Origin: Bacteroidetes bacterium GWA2_32_17
GTDB taxonomy: Bacteria > Bacteroidota > Bacteroidia > Bacteroidales > GWA2-32-17
Direction of reading: 5' to 3'
DNA: 45,341 bases
Assembly (NCBI GenBank): GCA_001769035.1
Contig: MENF01000127.1
Location: forward strand, 18,146 to 63,486
Both the position numbers and the translations under genes were made by a program. The notes beneath the pieces were generated by a model. The model was not told where the DNA came from. It ran no database searches and saw only the letters and a list, made by a program, of their open reading frames with translations. This document shows positions 27,091 through 36,566 of the stretch, piece by piece (the first letter of the stretch is position 1; each line of letters opens with the position of its first letter).

Positions 27091-30000
27091 ATGTTTACTA
27101 GAAATGTTGCTGTAATTTGTATTTTGTTATTTGTTTTTTGTGGTTATTCGCAAGATACAACTATTATAAAAAAATGGCTTATAACAAAAGCCGGAAAACC
27201 AATAATTAAATCTGCGGGGGTTTCATATTTTTTTCGCAAATTTGATATGGAGCAAGGGATAGAAGACCCATATATTTTACGAATCAGAGAGCGAAGAAAT
27301 GGAGAAATTTTATATGGTACAGCAGGTAATGGAGCAGGAATTTATGACGGATTTAAAATGAAATCAATAAATGTTACTAATGGTTTAAAAAATAATGTGG
27401 TTCAAGATGTTTTTGAAGATAATTTGGGGAATTTATGGTTTGCTACAAGTGGAGGAGGAGTATGTGTTTACAATGGAATTTCATTCAAATATTTTGATAA
27501 AAAAAATGATTTCCCCGATAATTCAGTATGGGTAATTTATCAGGACAAAAAAAATAATTTTTGGTTTGGCACCGAAAATTCTGGATTATGTTTTTATGAT
27601 GGTAAAACTTTTAAAACTTATTCAAAAAAGGATGGATTGTGTAGCCAAAATATTCGCGAAATTTTTGAAGATAAACAAGGAAATTTATGGCTTGGAAGTA
27701 ATAGCGAAGGTATAAGTGTATTTGATGGTAAAACATTCAAAAATTATAATACCAAAAATGGTTTAACTTTTAATGGTGTTTTAGGCATCGATCAAGATAA
27801 AAAAGGAAACATTTGGCTTGCTACTTATGGTGGAGGACTAATTTTATACAAAAATGGAATCTTTAAAAATTATGGTAAACAACAAGGGTTAAGTAATTTA
27901 TTAATTTGTGATGTGTTATGCGATTCAAAAGGAAATGTTTGGGTTGCAACATCCGGAGGTGGAATGTTTTTGTATGATGGGAAAATTTTTCATCAGTTTT
28001 CTACTGCTGAGGGTATGTCAAATAACATTGTAATTAGTTTATTAGAAGATAAATATGGGAATATATGGGCAGGTACTTATGGTGGTGGAATTTGTCAATA
28101 TACTGCAAAACAATTTACATATTTAAGCGAAACCGAAGGGTTGCCAAATAATGTAGTAAGAGGAATTGTAAATAGTTATGATTCTTCATTGTATTTTGTT
28201 ACTTCTGGAGGTGGTTTTTGTAATTATAATGGTAAAGAATTTAAAAGTTATTCAACACCTCAAGGATTGTCGTCGAACTTTATAATGGGAGCAACAACCG
28301 ACAAGTTAAATAGGTTATGGTTAGCAACTTCGGGTGGTGGAATCTGCAAATTTGATGGAAAATATTTTTATAAATTAAATTCAACATTAGGACTTAAAAC
28401 AAATTATTTTCTTTCGATTATAACAGGGTCAAAAAATGAAATTTATGCAGGTGCTTATGGTGGTGGATTGTCAATAATTAAAGAAAATGAAATTATTCAT
28501 TATGGACCAAAAGATGGATTGCCGTCAATTTACATAAATTCAATTACTCAAGATAAACAAAACAATATCTGGCTCGGAACCGAAACAGGACTTTATGAAT
28601 TGAAAGATAATAAAATTTGTCAAATTCGTTCTGATATTTTTAATGCAAATAATCAAATTTTAACATTATACAGCGATGCAGAAAATAATTTGTGGATTGG
28701 AACAGATGGGCATGGAGTTTATCGTTTAATGAATAATGTTATGCAAAATGTTACGAATGAAAATGGTTTGTGCAACAATCATGTTAAATCTATTATTATT
28801 GATGACAAAACAGGTGTGTGGATAGGAACCTCAAACGGTATTGCATATTTAAAACCAAAATCAAAAAAAACAGCGTCATTAAACGATTATGAAATTAAAA
28901 ATTATAATCGTCCTGAAGGATATACAGGAAGTAATTGTTTGCTAAATTCAATAAATATTGATAAAAATAATAGAATTTGGCTTGGTACAGGACGAAAATT
29001 ATTATGTATAAATACTGCAAATCAAGTAATAAATAAAATTTCACCAACAATAAAACTTGAATCTATCGAATTGTTTTTCAAAAATGTAAATTGGAAAAAA
29101 TATAGCGACTCAGGGTTTGTTAAATTCTATTCAATTGAAAAATGGTCGGGGCTTCCGAATGATTTAATTTTGCCCTATAACAATAATCACATTACATTTA
29201 ATTTCTCAGGAATAAATTTAAACTGTCCCGAAAAAACAAAATATAAATTCATTTTAGAAGGGTTAGATAATAACTGGAGCCCAATTACATACTCTAATAA
29301 AGCTATTTATAGCAATATTCCACCAGGGAAATATGAATTTAAAGTTATTTCGTTTAATGAAAACAATGTGCAGTCAAAAGAAATTGCAGTATATAATTTC
29401 GAAATATCTCCACCATGGTGGCAAACGTTGTGGTTTAAAACCCTAATTGTTTTTTGTTTATTGATCTTTGTAATTTTATTTGTAAAGTGGCGTGAGCGAA
29501 AATTAAAACGCGACAAAGAAATCCTTAAACAAAAGGTAAAAGAGCAGACACACGAATTGTCCGAAAAAAATGAAGAATTACTTCAGCAAAACGAAGAAAT
29601 CAGCACCCAGAGAGACGAAATTGAAGCCCAGCGTGATGAAATTACAGCTCAATGCGATTTAGTAATCATTCAAAAAGAACAAATTGAAACAATACATAAA
29701 GAAATTTCTCAAAGTATTGATTATGCAACCCGATTGCAAACAGCTATTTTGTCCGACATCATTTTTTTAAATAAATACTTATTCGAAAGTTTTATTTTAT
29801 ACAAACCCAAAGATAAAGTAAGTGGCGATTTTTATTGGTGGACAGTTATTGAAAATCAATTAGTTATAACTGTTGCCGATTGTACAGGGCACGGTGTGCC
29901 TGGTGCTTTTATGAGTATGCTTGGAACTTCGTTTTTAAGAGAAATTGTTATTAAGGAATACATGACTAATCCTGCCATTATTTTAAAACGCTTACGCAAA

Positions 30001-30480
30001 GAAATAATAAATAGTTTAAAGCAAAGAGGTCAAATTGGCGAACAAAAAGATGGAATGGACATGTCGCTTATAACAATTAATACCGAAACAAATGAATGTC
30101 AGTGGGCAGGAGCAAATAATCCGCTTTATATTATTCGAAGTAATTCAGATTTGACAACTTTTGAAAAGTTGTCAAATCTTGAGGAACTTAAAGGCGACAA
30201 AATGCCCATTTCTATTCACGAACGCATGGAACCATTTACCAATCACGATTTAAAACTCGAAAAAGGCGATTGTCTATACTTATTCAGCGATGGCTATGCC
30301 GACCAGTTTGGCGGACCAAAAGGCAAAAAGTTTATGTATAAACAATTTAAGGAACTCTTGTTTACAAACTCTCAAAAACTAATGCAAGAGCAAAAAGATA
30401 TTTTAGATAAAACTATAAATGAATGGATTGGGAACGGAGAGCAAATAGATGATATTACTGTATTAGGTATTAAAATTTAA
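27091..30480 (+). CDS. Reg_prop beta-propeller-Y_Y_Y-TM-coiled coil-SpoIIE phosphatase
   Basis: Repeated NLWFATSGGGVCVYNG-type blades, YKFILEGLDNNWSPITYSNKAIYSNIPPGKYEFKV, TM, VADCTGHGVPGAFMSMLG. Confidence 0.92.
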   Translation: MFTRNVAVICILLFVFCGYSQDTTIIKKWLITKAGKPIIKSAGVSYFFRKFDMEQGIEDPYILRIRERRNGEILYGTAGNGAGIYDGFKMKSINVTNGLKNNVVQDVFEDNLGNLWFATSGGGVCVYNGISFKYFDKKNDFPDNSVWVIYQDKKNNFWFGTENSGLCFYDGKTFKTYSKKDGLCSQNIREIFEDKQGNLWLGSNSEGISVFDGKTFKNYNTKNGLTFNGVLGIDQDKKGNIWLATYGGGLILYKNGIFKNYGKQQGLSNLLICDVLCDSKGNVWVATSGGGMFLYDGKIFHQFSTAEGMSNNIVISLLEDKYGNIWAGTYGGGICQYTAKQFTYLSETEGLPNNVVRGIVNSYDSSLYFVTSGGGFCNYNGKEFKSYSTPQGLSSNFIMGATTDKLNRLWLATSGGGICKFDGKYFYKLNSTLGLKTNYFLSIITGSKNEIYAGAYGGGLSIIKENEIIHYGPKDGLPSIYINSITQDKQNNIWLGTETGLYELKDNKICQIRSDIFNANNQILTLYSDAENNLWIGTDGHGVYRLMNNVMQNVTNENGLCNNHVKSIIIDDKTGVWIGTSNGIAYLKPKSKKTASLNDYEIKNYNRPEGYTGSNCLLNSINIDKNNRIWLGTGRKLLCINTANQVINKISPTIKLESIELFFKNVNWKKYSDSGFVKFYSIEKWSGLPNDLILPYNNNHITFNFSGINLNCPEKTKYKFILEGLDNNWSPITYSNKAIYSNIPPGKYEFKVISFNENNVQSKEIAVYNFEISPPWWQTLWFKTLIVFCLLIFVILFVKWRERKLKRDKEILKQKVKEQTHELSEKNEELLQQNEEISTQRDEIEAQRDEITAQCDLVIIQKEQIETIHKEISQSIDYATRLQTAILSDIIFLNKYLFESFILYKPKDKVSGDFYWWTVIENQLVITVADCTGHGVPGAFMSMLGTSFLREIVIKEYMTNPAIILKRLRKEIINSLKQRGQIGEQKDGMDMSLITINTETNECQWAGANNPLYIIRSNSDLTTFEKLSNLEELKGDKMPISIHERMEPFTNHDLKLEKGDCLYLFSDGYADQFGGPKGKKFMYKQFKELLFTNSQKLMQEQKDILDKTINEWIGNGEQIDDITVLGIKI
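30147..30179. repeat. in-frame 33-nt perfect inverted repeat in SpoIIE CDS
   Basis: AGATTTGACAACTTTT-G-AAAAGTTGTCAAATCT (16-bp arms, 1-nt centre); encodes DLTTFEKLSNL. Confidence 0.92.
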
Positions 30481-30483
30481 TTT

Positions 30484-33400
30484 TTGAAAAAAATCTTATA
30501 TTATATAATTTTATTTACTGTTTTTTCCGCGAGAGTTTTTTCGCAAAATTATAACATTAAACATTATACTGTTCAGGATGGTTTATTGCACTCTTTTGTG
30601 AATGATATAATACAAGACAAAAGAGGAAGTATTTGGATGGCAACTGGTGGTGGTTTATGTAAATTTAACAGTGTAGAATTTACTAATTATACTAAAAAGG
30701 ACGGATTGAATAATTATCGCTTACTTTCTTTAGCCGAAGATGATTTTAATAATATTTGGATTGGCTCATTATTAGGGATTAATGTTTTTGATGGCGACTC
30801 TATTTATACTTTAAAAAGTGCAACTAAAAGAGTATTAGCTCTGAAAAAATCGTTAGACGGACAAATGTGGGTTGCCTCAAATGAGGGTGTTGAAAAAATG
30901 CAATTTAATAATGGGAAATTTATAACAACAAAACTCCCTTATGATTTTGGAGTAATTGATTTTGAAAATATTTTTCAAGATAGAAATTTGAACTCTTTTT
31001 TAGTACAAACAGAAAATAATCTGTTTATTGGTTTAAATAATACAGTATATGTTTATAATAATAAAGAAGTAAAAAAAATAAAATTTGATAAAAATATAAA
31101 AGTCTATTCAGCTTGCAAATTAGAAAATAATGATGTGATTTTTGGGACAAATAATGGAATCTTTAAATATAATGGATACAGTTTAGAGTTAATCAAAAAT
31201 AATCGTCTAAATGCTTTTCATGCTTTCAAAATTGAATATAAGAATAATAAAATTTGGATGATTGGGAATTGGAGTGAAACAGAAAAAAGTGCACTTTATT
31301 TAGTTAGTATAAGTTTAAAAGATGAAAAATATTTCAGAAAGATAAGCGATAGTAATGGCTTAATTGAAAAAGCTACATCATTATTAATTGATTACGAAAA
31401 TGATATTTGGATTGGTTCAAATGGAGGATTAAGCGTTTTAAAAGGCGAAGAATTTGTTAATTATACTATTGAAAATGGTCTTATAGGAAATAAAATTTGG
31501 GGTGTTTATCAAGATAACGATAAAAATGTTTGGGTTGGGACAATAAATGAAGGCTTATCAATAATAACAAAGGATAGCATATTGAATTTTGATACTATTT
31601 CTGGTTTGCCCGATATGTATATTGGTGCAATTTTTCAGGTTGAAAAGAATGAATTTTTACTTGGTACTGCTAAAAAAGGTATATGTAAAGCTGAGTTTGT
31701 ATCTAAATTAAATCGTTATAAATTTAGTCAGTTAAACATTGAATTAAATATCGGAATTACTCGTGTTGACTGCATCTTAAGAGATAGAAAAAAAATATTG
31801 TGGGTAGCAAGCAGTAAAGGTTTGTATTATTCAAATGACGGCAAAAATTTTAAACATAAACCATTATTCCAAGGTGATTCTAATCAAGTATTTATTCAAA
31901 AAATATTTGAATCAAGTGAAGGTGATTTATATATTGGCACAAAACAAATGGGGTTGTTTTTATTAAAAGATAACAAAGTCGAGAATTTTTTAAACGATTC
32001 TAAAAAAGAATTAGGAATTTCATCAATTTGCGAAGATATACAACATAACATTTGGGTTGGTTCTCAGCGTGAAGGAGTTTTAAAAATTGATAATGGCAAA
32101 TGCAATTGGATTACAGAAAAAGATGGGCTTAAATCTAATCTGATATATATATTGCAATCAGATAAAAGTGGTAATATATGGATAGGAAGTAACTTGGGAT
32201 TAGATAGATTAAATTGTATTAAATATAATAAAACAAATGAAATAGATATTCGGCATTACGATACTAATGATGGATTGCAGGAATTGGAAATGAACTTGAA
32301 TGGCTCTATCGAAGATAGCTATGAGAATTTATGGTTTGCAACGAATAATGGAATTTTAAAGTACGATTATCATTATGAAATTAGTAATAGAATACCACCA
32401 ATTATTAATTTGCTCAATGTTAAATTGCATTCAAATTCAGTAGATTGGACTAAATATTCTGATTCGTTAACAGGTTGGAATAAATTGCCTGTAAATCCTG
32501 TTTTGCCATATAACGATAATCATATTACTTTTGAATTTGTCGGTATTAGTTTTAAAACTAAGGAAATTAAATATACATGGAAACTCGAAGGTTTTGATAA
32601 AAAATGGGTACCACCAAGTTATAGCCGCCAAGTTGTGTATTCTAATCTTCCATACGGAGAATATATTTTTAAATTAAAATCTTCAAATAATGATGATGTA
32701 TGGAATAAAGAACCATTAGAATTTAGGTTTGAAATTCTTCCTCCTTTTTGGGCTGAATGGTGGTTTATCTCAATTTCTATTTTGTTTTTAGGAATGTTGA
32801 TTTACTTTTCTATAAGATTGAGAATGAATTCGTTAATTAAACACCAAAAAGAACTTGAAAATCAAATAAGTCAACGAACTGAGAAAATATCACTTCAAAA
32901 AGAAGAATTGGAATCTCAAATTGATATTGTTAATAATCAAAAACGACAAATTGAAAATATTCATTTACAATTATCTGATAGTATTGAATATGCAAAACGA
33001 ATCCAAGATGCCGCTTTACCTCTCCAGGGAAATTTGCAGTCAATAGTTGCAGATGCATTTGTTTTTTTTAAACCGAGGGATGTTGTTAGTGGAGATTTTT
33101 ATTGGTGGGCACAAATGAAACCAGATAATGTTTTAGTTGCTGCTGTAGTAGATTGTACAGGGCATGGAGTTCCAGGTGCATTTATGAGTTTATTGGGAAT
33201 CTCTTTTCTTCGTGAAATTGTAATCAAAGAATATATAACACACCCCGCAGTAATTTTACGGAAACTACGAAAAGAAATTATAAATTCTTTAAATCAAAAA
33301 GATGAATTTGGAGAACAAAAGGATGGAATGGATATGGCATTAATAAGTGTTAATTTAGATACTTTAGAAATGCAGTTTGCGGGTGCAAATAATCCTCTTT

Positions 33401-33774
33401 ACATAATAAGGGCTAAGGTTGAGGATAAGGCTAAGGAATACCGCGAAGCCCCCTTAACCTTAACCTCAGTCTTAATTGAACTAAAAGGCGATAAAATGCC
33501 AATAGCCATTTATAGAAGAATGGATAAATTTACAAATAACAAATTTCAGTTACATAAAGGCGACCAGGTTTATTTATTTTCAGATGGGTTTATTGACCAA
33601 TTTGGAGGTAAAAAAGGTAAAAAATTCTTGTGCAAACAATTTAAACAATTGCTTTTAAATAATGCCAATAAACCAATGACAGAACAATGTGCAGTTATAG
33701 AAAAAACTTTAAATGAGTGGATTGGTAACAACGAGCAAGTTGACGACATAACAATACTTGGATTAAAACTATAA
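30484..33774 (+). CDS. Reg_prop beta-propeller-Y_Y_Y-TM-coiled coil-SpoIIE phosphatase (TTG start)
   Basis: Propeller blades (GSIWMATGGGLCKF), YTWKLEGFDKKWVPPSYSRQVVYSNLPYGEYIFKL, VDCTGHGVPGAFMSLLG. Confidence 0.9.
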   Translation: MKKILYYIILFTVFSARVFSQNYNIKHYTVQDGLLHSFVNDIIQDKRGSIWMATGGGLCKFNSVEFTNYTKKDGLNNYRLLSLAEDDFNNIWIGSLLGINVFDGDSIYTLKSATKRVLALKKSLDGQMWVASNEGVEKMQFNNGKFITTKLPYDFGVIDFENIFQDRNLNSFLVQTENNLFIGLNNTVYVYNNKEVKKIKFDKNIKVYSACKLENNDVIFGTNNGIFKYNGYSLELIKNNRLNAFHAFKIEYKNNKIWMIGNWSETEKSALYLVSISLKDEKYFRKISDSNGLIEKATSLLIDYENDIWIGSNGGLSVLKGEEFVNYTIENGLIGNKIWGVYQDNDKNVWVGTINEGLSIITKDSILNFDTISGLPDMYIGAIFQVEKNEFLLGTAKKGICKAEFVSKLNRYKFSQLNIELNIGITRVDCILRDRKKILWVASSKGLYYSNDGKNFKHKPLFQGDSNQVFIQKIFESSEGDLYIGTKQMGLFLLKDNKVENFLNDSKKELGISSICEDIQHNIWVGSQREGVLKIDNGKCNWITEKDGLKSNLIYILQSDKSGNIWIGSNLGLDRLNCIKYNKTNEIDIRHYDTNDGLQELEMNLNGSIEDSYENLWFATNNGILKYDYHYEISNRIPPIINLLNVKLHSNSVDWTKYSDSLTGWNKLPVNPVLPYNDNHITFEFVGISFKTKEIKYTWKLEGFDKKWVPPSYSRQVVYSNLPYGEYIFKLKSSNNDDVWNKEPLEFRFEILPPFWAEWWFISISILFLGMLIYFSIRLRMNSLIKHQKELENQISQRTEKISLQKEELESQIDIVNNQKRQIENIHLQLSDSIEYAKRIQDAALPLQGNLQSIVADAFVFFKPRDVVSGDFYWWAQMKPDNVLVAAVVDCTGHGVPGAFMSLLGISFLREIVIKEYITHPAVILRKLRKEIINSLNQKDEFGEQKDGMDMALISVNLDTLEMQFAGANNPLYIIRAKVEDKAKEYREAPLTLTSVLIELKGDKMPIAIYRRMDKFTNNKFQLHKGDQVYLFSDGFIDQFGGKKGKKFLCKQFKQLLLNNANKPMTEQCAVIEKTLNEWIGNNEQVDDITILGLKL
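33414..33474. repeat. in-frame imperfect inverted repeat in SpoIIE CDS
   Basis: 23-nt arms taaggttgaggataaggctaagg / ccttaaccttaacctcagtctta, 19/23 complementary; encodes KVEDKAKEYREAPLTLTSVL. Confidence 0.8.
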
Positions 33775-33875
33775 ACGAATTATTGTAATTTTTCCAATTT
33801 TGCAAAGACTCTGGCGCCGTTAAATTTCGGAAAGTTCCAATTAACTGTTGAAATGCAATTTCATTGACCCAATTT

Positions 33876-33914
33876 ATTGCCCCGACATTTATTGCCCCGA
33901 CATTTATGTCGGGG
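33876..33914. repeat. 15-bp tandem duplication plus palindrome
   Basis: attgccccgacattt x2 followed by CCCCGACAT-TT-ATGTCGGGG. Confidence 0.85.
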
Positions 33915-33954
33915 TAAAATTATATCAATGGCTTTAGCCAAAAAATGATTATGT

Positions 33955-34286
33955 TAGGGCTTGCTGAATAAATATTATCATTCTTAATATAGAATATTAT
34001 GGAGTAAATGCTTTTTTAATTGCAAAGGATTTTCATTAAAAGCGTAAAATTCTTTACCCACAAAACTATGGTATGGTTTAAAACCGTAACATAGTTCTCA
34101 CCCACAAATGTCGGGCTAAAGCTCGTTTTTAATACGAACTTTATTTTTCGCCATTTATAGAGATTTAGTAAATGCTGTAACAAACAGCATTTCAGAATGT
34201 TGAATAGCCCCCGACTTTAGTCGGGGGTAAAATGAATTAAAAAATCCGGGCTTTAGCCCAATATTTGAGTTTTTCAGCAGACCCTA
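33955..34286. mobile_element. candidate MITE-like hairpin-rich intergenic element
   Basis: Ends TAGGGCTTGCTGAATAA versus reverse complement TAGGGTCTGCTGAAAAA; internal perfect hairpins. Confidence 0.45.
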
Positions 34287-34408
34287 TGTTAGCTTAATAA
34301 GTATTCGACACTTCAAGATTAGACTATCTTTTTCTTTTGATGAGATGAGTTTAAAATGTAATACTCAAATTAAATCATTTTGTAGTATATTAATTTTTAA
34401 GTCAAAAA

Positions 34409-36313
34409 TTAACTCAACATTAATATAAGTAACTTATTAAAAGGATAATACGAAAGGATATTAATAACTTCGCTAATATGTACACGTTCACCATTTTTAT
34501 AGGCAACAATCCATGCATCGGCAGTTCCACTACTTAATTTTTCTTTTTTGGCTTGTGAATATTTTTCGTATTTGCCAATTAAATATTTATACCAGCCCTC
34601 GTGTTGCTCCATTAATAAATCTTTTTTACCAGAGTAACGCTGATGCAATTCGGCATAAGGAATTTGACGATGGCAAGCACCTACCTGAACTTTAAAATAA
34701 ACATTCTGGTTGTTTGAGTCTTTAATTTTACTTTTGTTAACGTCAGTTTCATTAGTAACATTTGGCACATCATAGGCTTTATTTTCTATAACAGAATTAT
34801 TGTCTGTGTTTTTATTTATAATATTTGCGACATTGTTACTATCGTTTTTAGTAGAATCTTTAACATTTGCGAATAAATTTGATGGCTCGCCATTTTCAAT
34901 TGGAACCTTATAATTATCGGGATTGTCGGTGGAGTCTTTTAAATTTTTCAAAGCAGTTTGTTCTACGAGCATTTGAAACGAATAAATATCAATAGAGCCT
35001 AATCCTTCTTTCCGTGTTGCCGAAAAATATCCATGCAAGTTGTCGTTTTCGCCAAAAACCTGACAATACATTTCGTCATCTGGAGTGTTTAAAGGATAAC
35101 CTAAATTTTCGGGTACCGACCATTTCCCATCAATTAACGAAGTCTTAAACATATCAAAGCCACCCATAGTATTATGACCGGTAGATGAGAAATAAAGTGT
35201 TTTCCCATCTTTTGACAGCGACACACCTTCTTCATCGTATATTGTGTTAACAATGTTCCCAATATTTTCGGGTTCGCCCCATTCACCGTTGTCTTGCAAA
35301 TGAGAAACAAAAATATCACGCATGCCTAAAGTTTTATCATGCCTGTCGCTAACAATATAAAGAGTTTTTTTTTCGTCTGAAATACAAGCCGAAGTTTCGT
35401 GAAATTTTGTATTTATTTTGTTAAGCTGCTTTGGTTGCGACCATGTATCATTCTCATACGTGTACTCGTATAAATCGCCACCATTTATTAGACCTCTGTA
35501 TATAAATAACAATTTGCCATCAAATGATAATCCTACGCATGCGTCGTGTGATGATGTGTTTACATTTCCATTTATTTTAACAGGTGCTGTCCAACTACTT
35601 GCATCATTTTTTGACTGGTAAATATCTTCGTAATATTCAAGTTCATCGGGGTCAATATCGCCACCGGTACTACCTTCGCGACGTGAAGTGAATATTAAAA
35701 GTTTTTCATCGGCAGTAATTAAAGGAGCATAATCACTATATTTAGAATTAATGCCACTTATATTTACGATGTTAATATTTACTGGCTTATTAACAAGAAG
35801 TTTACCATTTTCACATTCGTTAATTTTTTTGTCAATTATCATCACAAATGATGTTATCTTCTTCACTTTTGTATCCGATGATTTTATATTTAAAGCTTTC
35901 GTAGCATTATTATAATGAATGACAGCTTCATCAAATTGAAAATTATAATGATATCCTTGTGCAATAGCATATTCAATTTTAGAATCAACATCGGGTTTTA
36001 AACTTTGAGCTTTTAAAAAAAAATTTAACGAAGAAGCTTTATCGGATGAATTCAAATAACAAATTCCAATTTTAAAATTCAGTAACGAGTTATTTGGATT
36101 AAATGTGTTGGCTTTCAAATAGTAAGCGAGTGCCTGAGAGTACATCCATTTTTTTTGCTTGGCAAAATAATTGTCACCTTTTTCAATGTTATTTAAAGCT
36201 TCGTTAAATCCACTTTCGTCGGCAAAATTATTTTTCTTAAATTCAACATCTTGTGCAATAACATTTAAAATAATAAAGTTGAAGATAATAAAAAGCAATA
36301 TAATGTATTTCAT
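34409..36313 (-). CDS. TPR-PD40 propeller-SPOR-like exported protein
   Basis: TPR N-terminus, LIFTSRREGSTGGDIDPDELEYYEDIYQS, LYFSSTGHNTMGGFDMFKTS, C-terminal YFKVQVGACHRQ...GWYKYLIGKYEKYSQAKKEK. Confidence 0.8.
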   Translation of the reverse strand: MKYIILLFIIFNFIILNVIAQDVEFKKNNFADESGFNEALNNIEKGDNYFAKQKKWMYSQALAYYLKANTFNPNNSLLNFKIGICYLNSSDKASSLNFFLKAQSLKPDVDSKIEYAIAQGYHYNFQFDEAVIHYNNATKALNIKSSDTKVKKITSFVMIIDKKINECENGKLLVNKPVNINIVNISGINSKYSDYAPLITADEKLLIFTSRREGSTGGDIDPDELEYYEDIYQSKNDASSWTAPVKINGNVNTSSHDACVGLSFDGKLLFIYRGLINGGDLYEYTYENDTWSQPKQLNKINTKFHETSACISDEKKTLYIVSDRHDKTLGMRDIFVSHLQDNGEWGEPENIGNIVNTIYDEEGVSLSKDGKTLYFSSTGHNTMGGFDMFKTSLIDGKWSVPENLGYPLNTPDDEMYCQVFGENDNLHGYFSATRKEGLGSIDIYSFQMLVEQTALKNLKDSTDNPDNYKVPIENGEPSNLFANVKDSTKNDSNNVANIINKNTDNNSVIENKAYDVPNVTNETDVNKSKIKDSNNQNVYFKVQVGACHRQIPYAELHQRYSGKKDLLMEQHEGWYKYLIGKYEKYSQAKKEKLSSGTADAWIVAYKNGERVHISEVINILSYYPFNKLLILMLS

Positions 36314-36566
36314 GGTTAAAAAAAATATTTACTAAATTAATGTTGTGATTGATAATTAATTTGCACATTATTTTAAAGTTATAAACCTTTGTATGTTTAG
36401 AAACATTAAACATAATAATCTATTATTCTGCATTTTATAATAACCGACAATTTAAATACTCAATATTTTTAATTAACAACTCTGTTTTTTTTAATTAAAT
36501 AATACTACCTTTAACTTTTAAAAAAATAAATCGCATTAATTATAATTTGAAATACATTAAAAATAT

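Noticed and set aside
30147-30179. Strong hairpin considered as terminator
   Set aside because: Lies within an uninterrupted SpoIIE coding region with no T-run after it; conserved domain continues downstream
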